Of a stretch of DNA of 64,000 bases, positions 23,796-33,305 are shown piece by piece (position 1 is the stretch's first letter; every line of letters begins with the position of its first letter). Origin of the DNA: Bacteroidetes bacterium HGW-Bacteroidetes-16. GTDB lineage: Bacteria > Bacteroidota > Bacteroidia > Bacteroidales > F082. The stretch covers positions 124,001-188,000 of the forward strand of contig PHDN01000003.1 in NCBI GenBank assembly GCA_002840975.1, in the 5' to 3' direction. The notes under the pieces are model-generated. The model was not told the origin of the DNA and did no database searches. It was given only the letters and a program-made list of their open reading frames with translations. The translations under genes were made by a program, and so were the position numbers.

Positions 23796-24690
23796 TTGAC
23801 GGAATGTAATTCTCAATCGAGCAACACACCGTGGCAGCTGTCTGGAGGCCTTTTTCAAGAATCGTTTTCAGTTGATGGAGGTTGATTTCTTGCAGGTTAC
23901 CAGGATTTATTTCTAAGGTTTGTAAGGCTGAAATCAAACCGGCATTAAACGCATCCCCGGCACCTATGGTACTAACCACTTCAACCTGAATGGCATCCAT
24001 TTTTACTTCCATGTTTTTGAACCGGGCAATGGCACCGGCTGCGCCCAGGGTCAATATGATCAGTGCATGCGCATTGATCTGAGACAAGGTCTCCAGGTAT
24101 ATTTCCGGTGAATTGTTTCCAAAGAGGTTGGCGCAATCCTCATCAGATGCTTTGATGATATGGGCCAGTCGAAGATTTTCGAGCATAGCGCCTACAACTT
24201 GTTGTTCTTCCAGGTGGTGTTTGTGCCGGATGTTGGGATCGTACAGCACCAAACTCCCCGCTTTTTTAGCTTCATGGATACAAGTGAAAATATCTTTTCG
24301 GATAGGAGTGGAGATGGAATAAAGTGAACCAAACAGGAGGATATCCCCGGCATGAAACACAGGGGGCAATTTTAGTTTTCTGAGTCCTGGATACGCATTT
24401 ACAAACTGATAGGATGGTTTTTTTTTCTGATCGAGAAAAGCCAAAGCCACCGAGGTGTTTTCGCCTTTATACTGTGTGATATAGTCGGTGTTTACCCCGT
24501 TTTTTTCAAGGAAATCAAGTATCATATCGGCAACCATGTTCGACCCGATTTCGCTGATGTGCATCACCGGCAGGTTCATTCTTCCAAGTGAGACGGCGGT
24601 ATTTAGCATCGAACCACCGGGTTTTGCGGCCACATCGTTCAGGTTGGTGAAAATGATATCCAACAGCGATTCGCCAAGTGTATAGTTCAT
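23782..24690 (-). CDS. PfkB-family carbohydrate kinase
   Basis: 302 residues. The N-terminal substrate box KPGGSMLNTAVSLGRM and the C-terminal ATP/anion box STIGAGDAFNAGLI, with the catalytic Asp in GAGD, define the family. It phosphorylates a sugar or nucleoside, with fructose the most common for this length, but the substrate is not readable. Its start codon overlaps the stop of the upstream cupin gene by 4 bases, and its 3-prime end overlaps the convergent PspC gene by 14 bases. Confidence 0.92.
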   Translation of the reverse strand: MNYTLGESLLDIIFTNLNDVAAKPGGSMLNTAVSLGRMNLPVMHISEIGSNMVADMILDFLEKNGVNTDYITQYKGENTSVALAFLDQKKKPSYQFVNAYPGLRKLKLPPVFHAGDILLFGSLYSISTPIRKDIFTCIHEAKKAGSLVLYDPNIRHKHHLEEQQVVGAMLENLRLAHIIKASDEDCANLFGNNSPEIYLETLSQINAHALIILTLGAAGAIARFKNMEVKMDAIQVEVVSTIGAGDAFNAGLISALQTLEINPGNLQEINLHQLKTILEKGLQTAATVCCSIENYIPSTTGV

Positions 24691-25187
24691 GATTGTTTGA
24701 TAAACTGTTTGATTAATTCGATGTGCCGGGGGAACTGATTCGTTAGTTCGGTATAAGAAGCCATTTCAAAATCATGAAAATCAAAACCGGGAGCAACAGT
24801 GCAGCCTGCCAGCGTAAATTTACCCAACGAACGTGCTGCGAACCAATGTCCATGGGGAATGGTTACCTGTGGCATAAAACCTTCTTTCGGGTTTAGCCCC
24901 AATAAATTACGTTGATAGTTACCGTCTTGATCGATCACGTGAATTTCAAGGGGGTCACCATCATAAAAATGCCAGGTTTCGTCGGATTTAATCCGGTGAA
25001 AAACAGAAAGGTCATCCATCTCAAGCAAAAAGTAGATAGCGGTTGCCATGGAACGTGCCTCAGGAAAGCGACGGGGGAGGCCCCTGTCAGGGATGTTTTC
25101 TGAGGAACGATAAACTTCTTTAAACCAACCTCCTTCCGGGTGGTGTTGAAGTTGAAGTGTGTTAATCCAGTCGTGTGCCGTATTCAT
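24687..25187 (-). CDS. Cupin-family protein (DUF985)
   Basis: 166 residues. HPEGGWFKEVYRSS near the N-terminus and SDETWHFYDGDPLEIHVI, then PHGHWFAARSLGKFTLAGCTVAPGF, give the small beta-barrel cupin pattern with conserved His residues that would hold a metal. No enzyme activity can be assigned. It overlaps the sugar-kinase start by 4 bases, which suggests a shared operon and perhaps a role with sugar metabolism, but this is inference. Confidence 0.88.
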   Translation of the reverse strand: MNTAHDWINTLQLQHHPEGGWFKEVYRSSENIPDRGLPRRFPEARSMATAIYFLLEMDDLSVFHRIKSDETWHFYDGDPLEIHVIDQDGNYQRNLLGLNPKEGFMPQVTIPHGHWFAARSLGKFTLAGCTVAPGFDFHDFEMASYTELTNQFPRHIELIKQFIKQS

Positions 25188-25201
25188 TTTATTGACTTCT
25201 C

Positions 25202-25876
25202 CTATTTTTTTTGCAATTCCCTGCTTTTGCTCTCGTTAAACACATAGATCAACCGAAGGGTCAAAACTTTGTTGTATTGATCGCGTGTCCAGGTTTCTCC
25301 GGTGATGTTATTGAATTCGCGCGTTCGGATTTTTTTCATGCTGTTTTGGTAGCGTGCCGACAATTTTAAAGGGCCTTTCAGCTTAATCCTGACATCGATG
25401 ATATAGTTAAAGTCGCTTTTATCGTAGGTGTTGCTGTTAAGGGTGGTGGCTTCCACAAGTCTCCCGTGTTCCCATTCCTTTACTCCCACCAATCGTCCGT
25501 AAGAAAAACCGGCTCCGATGGTGAGCAAATCCTTATCGGTATAATGAATCAATACGGGAATTTCGGCGTAGTTTAGCCGGACTTTGTAGGCTCCTGTAAT
25601 GGGTTGCCCGTCAATGGTATCGCGATATTGATTGCCCTCCCTGGCTCCTTTTTGGTTGTAAGTAACCTCGAATGAGAAATCCCAGTTTTTCCCGAAAGGG
25701 ATTAAGACACCTGCCCCAAGATTGATACCGGGTTTTTTAAAACCGACTACTTCATCTCCTTCCACCTGGGTCAGGTTAAAGCCCGCGATTGCTTCGCTCT
25801 TGATGATCTGGCCATTAACATGCGGTAAATAAGCTATAAAAAGAGCAAATACGAAAGTAGAGAAAACATTCTTCAT
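25202..25876 (-). CDS. Outer-membrane beta-barrel protein (porin/PorT-like family)
   Basis: 224 residues with a signal peptide (MKNVFSTFVFALFIAYLPHVNG). Alternating hydrophobic strands with many aromatic ends are seen throughout: SEAIAGFNLTQVEG, FSFEVTYNQKGAREG, YAEIPVLIHYT, LSARYQNSMKKIR and a final aromatic strand LTLRLIYVFN. This is the PorT-family beta-barrel pattern of Bacteroidota. Role unknown; it may be a small outer-membrane pore or assembly factor. A candidate -7 element (TAATTTTG on the minus strand, 25902-25909) lies 26 bases before the start. Confidence 0.75.
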   Translation of the reverse strand: MKNVFSTFVFALFIAYLPHVNGQIIKSEAIAGFNLTQVEGDEVVGFKKPGINLGAGVLIPFGKNWDFSFEVTYNQKGAREGNQYRDTIDGQPITGAYKVRLNYAEIPVLIHYTDKDLLTIGAGFSYGRLVGVKEWEHGRLVEATTLNSNTYDKSDFNYIIDVRIKLKGPLKLSARYQNSMKKIRTREFNNITGETWTRDQYNKVLTLRLIYVFNESKSRELQKK

Positions 25877-25947
25877 GTGATGGCTGGTTTTTTTACGAAC
25901 GCAAAATTAGCGGATTAATTGCTTAAAACCGCTGTTTTGTAAGGGTC

Positions 25948-28080
25948 CTATGAAATATTAAGCAGGCTGAGGGCAATGCGCTTTTTTTCCACATCCACCT
26001 CTTTGATCCTGACCATTAATTGTTGGTTAAGGGCCACATAATCAGATGGATTTTTAACAAACTCAGGAGCCATTTCACTTTTATGCAGCAGGGCTGATTC
26101 GTGCAGGCCGATATCCACAAAAGCGCCAAAAGCGGTGATATTGGTAACGATTCCCGGAACCACCATGCCTTCCCGCAGGCTGCTGATATGCTTCACATTG
26201 GGATCGAAACTAAAGGGCTGAATCTCTCCCCGCGGGTCACGACCGGGTTTTTCCAATTCAGACAGGATATCTTTTACAGTAAAGAGTCCGGTTTCTTCTG
26301 TAACCAGCGATTCAGGTTGCAGCGACCGGAGTATTTTCCAATTTCCAACCAATTCTTTTATCGAAATTTTCAAGTCAGAGCTTAACTTGTTGACGAAGGC
26401 ATAATTTTCGGGATGCACGGCAGAGGTGTCCAGGAGATTGGTGCCCTCTTTAATCCGCAGGAATCCGGCAGCCTGTTGAAAGGCTTTTGGTCCTAATCCG
26501 GGAACCTTTTTCAGGGATTCACGGTTGTCGAAATCACCCTTTTGGTTTCTGTATTCAATAATTTGAGCTGCCAGTTTTGGGCCAAGGCCTGAAACATAGG
26601 TCAGCAGTTCTTTGCTGGCGGTATTCAGTTCGACGCCTACCTGGTTTACACAGAGTTCCACAGTTGAAGCCAAGCTTTCTTTCAGTAGTTTCTGGTCAAC
26701 ATCATGCTGATATTGTCCAACGCCGAGTGCCTTGGGATCAATTTTTACGAACTCAGCCAATGGATCTATCAGCCGTCGGCCAATGGAAACAGCACCGCGC
26801 ACGGTAACATCATACTGACCAAATTCTTCCCGTGCCAATGCGGAAGCCGAGTATACAGAAGCGCCATTTTCGCTGACAGAAACGGCTACAATGTCTTTAT
26901 CAAAGCGGATGTGTTCGATCAGTTGGGCCGTTTCGCGGCCTGCCGTTCCATTGCCAATGGCAATGGCCTCAATGTCGTAGGCCGATACCAGACTTTTTAT
27001 TTTTTTAACCGCCATGGCTGTATCATGCTGTGGCGCATGTGGATAGATGGTCGCATTATGAACCAGGTTTCCGTTTTTATCCAGACAAACTACTTTGCAA
27101 CCCGTGCGAAACCCCGGATCAATGGCCAGCACATTTTTCTGTCCCAGAGGAGGCATGAGCAACAACTGCTTCAGGTTGGTTGAGAAAACCCGGATGGCCG
27201 TTTCATCGGCATTTTGTTTAATTGTGGCGCGGAGCTCATTTTCCAGCGCAGGAAACAACAAGCGACCCACCGCATCCGCAATGGCCATTGATTTATGTTT
27301 CGAGGCTTCCCCTCCTCCTTTTACCAGTTTTGAGTCCAGGTAATGAATCACTTTTTGCTTATCAGGAATCAGTTTGAGTTTTAAAAAACCTTCGTTTTCA
27401 CCCCTGAACATGGCCAGGGCACGGTGCGATGGAGTTTTGATGGCCAATTCCTGCCAGTCGTGCCAGCTTTGGTATTTATCATCTTCTGCGGCTTTGCTGG
27501 CAACAACTTTGGAAGTAAGGTTGGCTTCCTGTTCAAAAATCCGGCGGATATTTTGCCTTACCCAGTCTTTTTCGCTCACCCATTCGGCAATGATATCGCG
27601 GGCTCCGCTAATGGCTACATCGGTAGAAAACACCTCTGTTTTGTCGTTTACAAACCTTTGGGCTGCAGATTCAACATCCGAAACATTTTCCGACATGATC
27701 ATTCTGGCCAGGGGTTCAAGTCCTTTTGAGATGGCTTTTACGCCCCGGGTTTGGCGTTTGGGTTTGTAGGGCAGGTAAATATCTTCCAACAAGGTCAGCG
27801 ATTCCGATTGTTGTATGGCTTCTTCCAGTGCCGAGGTCAACTGGCCGCTTTCACGCATTGAGTTGAGAATACTTTCTTTTCTGCTGACTAGGCTTTTGTG
27901 TTGTTTGTATTTTTTATCAATTTCAATAATTTGCTCATCAGTAAGCGCGCCTGTTTTTTCCTTGCGGTACCGCGCAATAAAAGGAATGGTGGCATCTGAA
28001 TCGAGCAGTTCGATGGTATTGCTGATCTGCCAGTGACTTACATTTAATTCGGTGGAGAGGGATTCTATAAAATGTTGCAT
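25948..28080 (-). CDS. tex: Tex-family RNA-binding transcription accessory protein
   Basis: 710 residues, the normal length. In order: an N-terminal Tex helical domain (about 1-190); YqgF/RNase-H-like domain with AIDPGFRTGCKVVCLDKNG near 320; helix-hairpin-helix pair with SGLGPKLAAQIIEYRNQ and VPGLGPKAFQQAAGFL (about 495-540); and a C-terminal S1 domain with GMVVPGIVTNITAFGAFVDIG (about 635). Tex binds nucleic acid and modulates transcription or RNA handling; the exact function is unsettled. It lies 9 bases downstream of the large T9SS gene on the same strand. Confidence 0.95.
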   Translation of the reverse strand: MQHFIESLSTELNVSHWQISNTIELLDSDATIPFIARYRKEKTGALTDEQIIEIDKKYKQHKSLVSRKESILNSMRESGQLTSALEEAIQQSESLTLLEDIYLPYKPKRQTRGVKAISKGLEPLARMIMSENVSDVESAAQRFVNDKTEVFSTDVAISGARDIIAEWVSEKDWVRQNIRRIFEQEANLTSKVVASKAAEDDKYQSWHDWQELAIKTPSHRALAMFRGENEGFLKLKLIPDKQKVIHYLDSKLVKGGGEASKHKSMAIADAVGRLLFPALENELRATIKQNADETAIRVFSTNLKQLLLMPPLGQKNVLAIDPGFRTGCKVVCLDKNGNLVHNATIYPHAPQHDTAMAVKKIKSLVSAYDIEAIAIGNGTAGRETAQLIEHIRFDKDIVAVSVSENGASVYSASALAREEFGQYDVTVRGAVSIGRRLIDPLAEFVKIDPKALGVGQYQHDVDQKLLKESLASTVELCVNQVGVELNTASKELLTYVSGLGPKLAAQIIEYRNQKGDFDNRESLKKVPGLGPKAFQQAAGFLRIKEGTNLLDTSAVHPENYAFVNKLSSDLKISIKELVGNWKILRSLQPESLVTEETGLFTVKDILSELEKPGRDPRGEIQPFSFDPNVKHISSLREGMVVPGIVTNITAFGAFVDIGLHESALLHKSEMAPEFVKNPSDYVALNQQLMVRIKEVDVEKKRIALSLLNIS

Positions 28081-28089
28081 CCTAAATGT

Positions 28090-30078
28090 TTATCTCAGCA
28101 ACATCACAGTTCCTCTGTTTTCGATTTCTTTGGCGGCCTGTAGGCTACTTTCAAAGGTGGTAAAAATAGAGTGCCATACATAGATTCCATATGGAGCCAT
28201 CTCTCCTCCATTGAACTTCCCGTCCCACTTTTGGGTGGGGTCGTTTGTTTCAAAGATAATCAGACCCCATCGATCGAATATCTGGAACCTGTATTCTGCC
28301 AGGGATGAAATATCTCCGATGACACCAAACTGTTGGTTTTCGGCAATTGGACTATTGGGGTTAAACGCATTGGGGAAACTAAGTTCAGCAAACTGAATGA
28401 ATACCTGATCAGTATTGGAACAGCAATTGGTGTCGGTTACTAAAACAGAATACAGACCTTCCTGGGCTACATCCAGATAACGATCGTGGCTTCCTCCCGG
28501 AGTCCAGGAATAATAGTCATATTCACCAGCATCGAGGCGGATGGAAGAGTTGGGAAGAATGGATATGGTGTCGGCTCCATTTCCAATGTCCACACCGGGC
28601 AATGGATGGATAGTTACACTTCTCGAAAAAGGAACGCTTATCCCGTCCCACGATTCGGTAAACTCTACTTGGTAATCACCCGGTTCGCTGAAAACAAAAC
28701 CCGGGTTCAACGGATCGGTATACACCAATGTGCCGGAGGGGTCGATCACATCAAAATTCCAGGTGGCCTCCACATTGGCCGTATTTCGAATTTGAAAATC
28801 GGTGGTATCGTGGTGACACTTGTTAAAAAAGGAAAAATGGGGAATGTTGAGGTAATCGGTGATAAAGGTGGGGAGGCCAATTAAACTTCCTGCGCCGTTC
28901 AGGTTAAACGGTGTGTTTGTCACGTGATCTAAAGTATTGTAGTTGCATGCACTCCCTGGACGATTTGGATTATAGATAACGCTCAGGGTTGGTTTGCCAC
29001 CTGAAGCGCCCTTAAGAAATTTGCTTACATATATTTTTCCATCTGGTGTAAGCTGTATAGCCCCCATCAAACTATCGTTTGATCCAATGTTACTCCAATT
29101 AAATTGATCAATCACAGTAAATGGAGTATTAAACGGGTTTGAAGAGGTGATATCAAACTGGTACAAATAATTTGTACCGGGATCTTTGGGAGAGGTGGAA
29201 ATGTAAAGTTTTGAGTTATCGGGTGAAAACTCAACACCGTAGGGATAAATAATTTCCCCAGGCACACTGCTTACCGCCCCGCTTAACAATCCTGTTGATT
29301 TGTTGAAATCAAACAATTCAACTACACCATTGTCGGGAACTACCAGGGCAATTTTATTTCCGTTGGGTGAGGCTTTCATATACCCACCACTATTGTTAAA
29401 ATCTCCTGTCTGCAAAAAGCCAACTTTACTGATAATCGGTGTAGGATTTACACCTCCGGTATCCACCAGGTAAGTATAAAAGCTGTCTCCGTTGTTATCG
29501 CCAAATCCATGTAAGATCACCCAATAATCCCGTTGGTTTTGATGCATTACTGCACATACCTTTTGAGCATTTTCGTTAAACAGCAACACATTTTTATTAA
29601 TTACTTCACCCGATGGATTGGAGGTAAAATCAACAGTTGAAAAATTGACGCCTTCGGTGTAAACAGGAGGTAGAAACATATCCAGTGTAAAAATGAAGAG
29701 CTGTTTGCTGTTACCGGGATTGGGAACAATAATGGAACTCATGGTCGCGTATGGGTTTCCTATCAGGTTTGTTCCATTTGTCATGTGATTATAACCTCCG
29801 TTGAATACTTCCTGACCATTGCTAAAACAGATTAGCTGTCCATTTTTATCAGCATAAGTTGAAATACCAACCGAAACTTCATATTTACCAGGTGTTGGGT
29901 TGGCCTGTGTTGGAGATACCGTAAAATCAATTCCACCTTTTTCACCAAAAACCCACTTATCTGCCTCATGAGGTCGGATATAGTCGCAGTACCGGGTGCT
30001 TTGTGCAAACGCAGGAAGGGTAAGCCAAATTAATATACCTATAAACAGGGAGGTTGAAAATCCTTTTTTAGAAATCAT
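28090..30078 (-). CDS. Large secreted protein with type B T9SS sorting domain
   Basis: 662 residues. A signal peptide (GFSTSLFIGILIWLTLPAFAQ) is followed by a beta-propeller-like region rich in Gly, Asn and Tyr (residues 40-430), then a PKD/Ig-like stretch, then a C-terminal gliding-motility-associated domain (LSFPNAFNPNSPI, FQIFDRWGLIIFETND, WDGKFNGGEMAPYGIYVW). This C-terminal form (type B) sends cargo through the type IX system to the cell surface. The middle region resembles surface proteins with NHL/WD-like repeats, but I cannot name an activity. Transcribed with the PKD gene 33 bases upstream. Confidence 0.86.
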   Translation of the reverse strand: MISKKGFSTSLFIGILIWLTLPAFAQSTRYCDYIRPHEADKWVFGEKGGIDFTVSPTQANPTPGKYEVSVGISTYADKNGQLICFSNGQEVFNGGYNHMTNGTNLIGNPYATMSSIIVPNPGNSKQLFIFTLDMFLPPVYTEGVNFSTVDFTSNPSGEVINKNVLLFNENAQKVCAVMHQNQRDYWVILHGFGDNNGDSFYTYLVDTGGVNPTPIISKVGFLQTGDFNNSGGYMKASPNGNKIALVVPDNGVVELFDFNKSTGLLSGAVSSVPGEIIYPYGVEFSPDNSKLYISTSPKDPGTNYLYQFDITSSNPFNTPFTVIDQFNWSNIGSNDSLMGAIQLTPDGKIYVSKFLKGASGGKPTLSVIYNPNRPGSACNYNTLDHVTNTPFNLNGAGSLIGLPTFITDYLNIPHFSFFNKCHHDTTDFQIRNTANVEATWNFDVIDPSGTLVYTDPLNPGFVFSEPGDYQVEFTESWDGISVPFSRSVTIHPLPGVDIGNGADTISILPNSSIRLDAGEYDYYSWTPGGSHDRYLDVAQEGLYSVLVTDTNCCSNTDQVFIQFAELSFPNAFNPNSPIAENQQFGVIGDISSLAEYRFQIFDRWGLIIFETNDPTQKWDGKFNGGEMAPYGIYVWHSIFTTFESSLQAAKEIENRGTVMLLR

Positions 30079-30111
30079 TCTTTACTACAATTGGATGGTT
30101 GAACTTACTGA

Positions 30112-32664
30112 TTATTGTTTTATGACGGCAGCATGATAAAACCCGTTTTTGTGTTTTATATTAACGAGATACATCCCGGCGGGGTATTTTTCCAGGTTAA
30201 GAATCACCACATGCGAATTCGAAATACCGGATAAGGTCTTTTGCGATAACAGTATTTTACCATTTAAATCAGTTAAGTCGATATTAAGTTCCCCGCTTAC
30301 ATCAGTAAATTTCAGCTCCACCAATCCTGAAGTGGGATTAGGGGAGATTTTCACGTGATTTTTAAGTTCCCCATTTTCCTCGATACCAATATTACATTGT
30401 CTGAAATCGAAAAACAAAACGATAGAATCGCTGCTCTGGCATCCGGTTACGGGATTGATAGTCTTAGCCCAATGGGTTTGGAAATCAATCCAGCTGCCAT
30501 TTGCAGAAGCCGTGTAAGTTCTGTTGTTTGTACTATTCGACCATATATAATCCATCAACGGAGGATTTAGTGGATCGGTGTTGGCGTCCATAACTACAGA
30601 ATCTCGCACACAAACCACGATGGTGTCGGTTCCGTATATGGTTGCATTTTGCGGAATCAGGTTGACAACAGGCGTATGGTTTACCAGGATCGTGATTTGA
30701 CCGGTAATAATTTTATAGGTATCTGTTACTTCGATGGAATACGTGGTTGTTTCCATAGGTGACACGGTCGGGCTTTGTTCTGTAGATTCAAAACCGGAAG
30801 CATTGGTCCAACTATAGGTGTAGGTTCCTCCGCCTCCCATGGCATTGGCAAACAATTTTACATCATCTCCCTGACAAATGGTGTTGTCGGCTGCTGAGGA
30901 TGTGGGTGAAATGCCCAGCTGATCTCCCCCGGCAAATACATACATATTGTCCGGATTGCTGACGCATCCGTTGGCATCGTGTACACTCAACACATATTCC
31001 TGACTGTTGTCGAGGATAACGGTTTGCGGATGCAAGGCAGTTGGATCCATCAGCATGTTCATGGGTGACCAGGAATAGGTGAAAACACCTGAACCAGCCG
31101 AGGCACTTGCCCCCGTGATGGTTGTATTGGTTCCTACCGTAATGGTCATGTCATTTCCGGCATTTCCAATCGGTTTGGGTTTTACCTGTACAGTAACTGA
31201 TGCCTGAACTGTGTTTTGACCATCAAAAACACTCACTGTGTAGATGGTTGTTACGTCTGGATAATCAGATACTTCTGCTTCTGACGCACTAAATCCGGGA
31301 GGGTTGGAACTCCAGGTAAACTGGTTGTTGCCTGAACCACCCGAAGGCAGCGCCTGCAAATTCACCACATCATCCTGACAAATGACCATCGGATCTGCTG
31401 TGGCCGTAGCCTGAAGTGCTCCGCCTGTGACGATAACAGTCATCGAATCGGCACTCAGACAACCTGAGTTGGCATCGGTTACGCCGAGTTTAAATACGGT
31501 GGTGGCACCCATATTGACGGTAGTTGGGTCGGTAAGGGTTGGGTCGACCAATAAATTGGATGGAGTCCATAGCACATCATAATTTCCTGATCCTCCGCTC
31601 ACTTCGCCATTCAAAGTGGTGGTCCAGCCATTGGGAATGGTAATGTCGGTTCCTGCATTTACGTTGGCTGCGCTATTAACATGAACAATGTGGCTAACCG
31701 AACGTTCACACAAATGAAAGCCCGTAAAAGTGGTTAATTTTGCAGTGTAAAGGCCGCTGTTACCATAAAGATGAACCTGGTCGGGCCCTACTGCCTGTTG
31801 ACCGTCACCAAACTCCCAATTCCAGGTGGTAATGTTTGAAGTGGGTGGCTCGATAGTGGATTGGTCATAGAAAAAGGTGGTATCGCCAAAACATGCGTTG
31901 TTAAAATCGAATTCAGGATGCGATAATGCGTTGATAACTACTGTGGTTGTAACAGGGTCACTGGCGCTGCCGTTGATGGTGATCACTAAAGTATATACAC
32001 CCCCGTTTTGTAATCCCACATTCGTAATCACGGGGTTTTGCTGATTCGACATAAAACCGTTGGGTCCTGTCCAGTAATAGGTTGCGTTATTTACATCATC
32101 CGCTGTAAGTTGAAGGTTGTCGTGGACGCACAAAGGACCATTGTTCCCCACTGGAGGAGGAAGGATGGTGCAATCTGTTGCTCCGGTTCCTGCTGATTTT
32201 TCAAAAGTAATATTACACGGTTGATTTGAATAATTGGTGATGAGGAGTATATAGTATTCCCCAACCTGACCACTTGGAATGTCGCAGTATTCGATTGAGG
32301 CTGTAGAGTAACTGCAGTCAACGGTTTTGTTGGCAGTTAGTTGTGTCACACAAGGTGAAATGGGATCTTCAAAAGGTCCCCAGCAAATAAAGTCAATGTC
32401 TCTGGAAGGAGTGCTGAACATTTTTATTTGAAGGTATCCGGGTTCGGCAATCTTCATGTGGTACCAGGCCGGATTAGGAGTGGTAGCAAGGCATCCATAA
32501 TTAGGTCCGGGTTGTCCCTGACCGGTATTTGTTCCTGCCGGAAAGGTATATACATTACTTGTGCAAAATGGGTCGGAATCTGCACACATTCCGGCTTGTG
32601 CATAGGTATAGGTTATAGTGCTTATAATCAGGACAAGCACGAGCAGCATTTTTTTCATGACCAA
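30112..32664 (-). CDS. Large secreted PKD/Ig-repeat protein with type A T9SS sorting domain
   Basis: 850 residues. A signal peptide (KKMLLVLVLIISTITYTYAQ) is followed by an N-terminal region with a low-complexity cysteine pattern, a PKD domain with NITTWNWEFGDGQQAVG near residue 285, and several Ig-like repeats of about 80 residues each. The last 85 residues (VKISPNPTSGLVELKFTD, YPAGMYLVNIKHKNGFYHAA) are a type A sorting domain. It is a likely cell-surface adhesin or matrix protein. A 162-residue hypothetical gene lies 18 bases upstream and the type B protein follows. Confidence 0.86.
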   Translation of the reverse strand: MVMKKMLLVLVLIISTITYTYAQAGMCADSDPFCTSNVYTFPAGTNTGQGQPGPNYGCLATTPNPAWYHMKIAEPGYLQIKMFSTPSRDIDFICWGPFEDPISPCVTQLTANKTVDCSYSTASIEYCDIPSGQVGEYYILLITNYSNQPCNITFEKSAGTGATDCTILPPPVGNNGPLCVHDNLQLTADDVNNATYYWTGPNGFMSNQQNPVITNVGLQNGGVYTLVITINGSASDPVTTTVVINALSHPEFDFNNACFGDTTFFYDQSTIEPPTSNITTWNWEFGDGQQAVGPDQVHLYGNSGLYTAKLTTFTGFHLCERSVSHIVHVNSAANVNAGTDITIPNGWTTTLNGEVSGGSGNYDVLWTPSNLLVDPTLTDPTTVNMGATTVFKLGVTDANSGCLSADSMTVIVTGGALQATATADPMVICQDDVVNLQALPSGGSGNNQFTWSSNPPGFSASEAEVSDYPDVTTIYTVSVFDGQNTVQASVTVQVKPKPIGNAGNDMTITVGTNTTITGASASAGSGVFTYSWSPMNMLMDPTALHPQTVILDNSQEYVLSVHDANGCVSNPDNMYVFAGGDQLGISPTSSAADNTICQGDDVKLFANAMGGGGTYTYSWTNASGFESTEQSPTVSPMETTTYSIEVTDTYKIITGQITILVNHTPVVNLIPQNATIYGTDTIVVCVRDSVVMDANTDPLNPPLMDYIWSNSTNNRTYTASANGSWIDFQTHWAKTINPVTGCQSSDSIVLFFDFRQCNIGIEENGELKNHVKISPNPTSGLVELKFTDVSGELNIDLTDLNGKILLSQKTLSGISNSHVVILNLEKYPAGMYLVNIKHKNGFYHAAVIKQ

Positions 32665-32682
32665 TATTTTTTTTTGCGAGGG

Positions 32683-33171
32683 TTATTTATTACCTGAATA
32701 CTTATCGTTTTTTAGTAACCATTGTTGTTGCTGTTCTTCATTTATTTGCATGGCTTCGGTATGCACCTGATCAATCAAATCATTTACAAGCTGTTCAATC
32801 TCAGTTTCGCTTTTCCCGAGTGAGTTGTTGACGAGGAAAAGTGAATGGGGAGAAGTGGGAGAGGCGCCGATGTTTACAAGCGATTTGTCTGTCGAAATTT
32901 TCTCCAGCAACTTGATTTTTTCATATCTGGAACTGATTTTTTCGGTCAGTAAAGCGTAGTAGGTGTTTTTGCTGTCGTGGTAGATGGCTTTAAAAACATC
33001 GCTCTTAAAGTCCATGTTAGCCGCTTTTTGCAATAATTCTTCGTGGGTGATATTGGGTTCGGTACCCAGATATTTTGATTCCTGAGATATCAGCGAAAGC
33101 GATATCATGCCTAAGATGACAGACATGGCCAACCTGGTTAACCATGCATGTTGATTTTTGAAAATGTACAT
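32683..33171 (-). CDS. Hypothetical secreted or membrane-anchored protein
   Basis: 162 residues, not recognised. It begins with one hydrophobic segment (LTRLAMSVILGMISLSLISQ), either a signal peptide or a single anchor, followed by a charged, helix-rich region with many Lys, Glu and Gln (for example KISSRYEKIKLLEKIST and QLVNDLIDQVHTEAMQIN). It has no cysteine and no known motif. It lies 18 bases upstream of the large PKD surface protein, so it is probably in the same transcript and may act with it. The gap of 134 bases to the kinase gene makes a shared transcript with the kinases unlikely. Confidence 0.6.
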   Translation of the reverse strand: MYIFKNQHAWLTRLAMSVILGMISLSLISQESKYLGTEPNITHEELLQKAANMDFKSDVFKAIYHDSKNTYYALLTEKISSRYEKIKLLEKISTDKSLVNIGASPTSPHSLFLVNNSLGKSETEIEQLVNDLIDQVHTEAMQINEEQQQQWLLKNDKYSGNK

Positions 33172-33305
33172 TATTCCGATCCTCTTAATTAATAAGGGCG
33201 CTAAATTAAGTCAAATTAGTTAATTAGACTAATGCAAATTCCAACTTTTTGAAAAAGGAGTAAATAAAAAAATGACAGAATGAAGATGAATTTATAAAAC
33301 AGGGG

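Noticed and set aside
30346-30361. CACGTG palindrome resembling a parS site
   Set aside because: Flanking bases do not match the TGTTTCACGTGAAACA form and it lies inside a coding region. Other CACGTG sites (near 4088, 28921) also fail.
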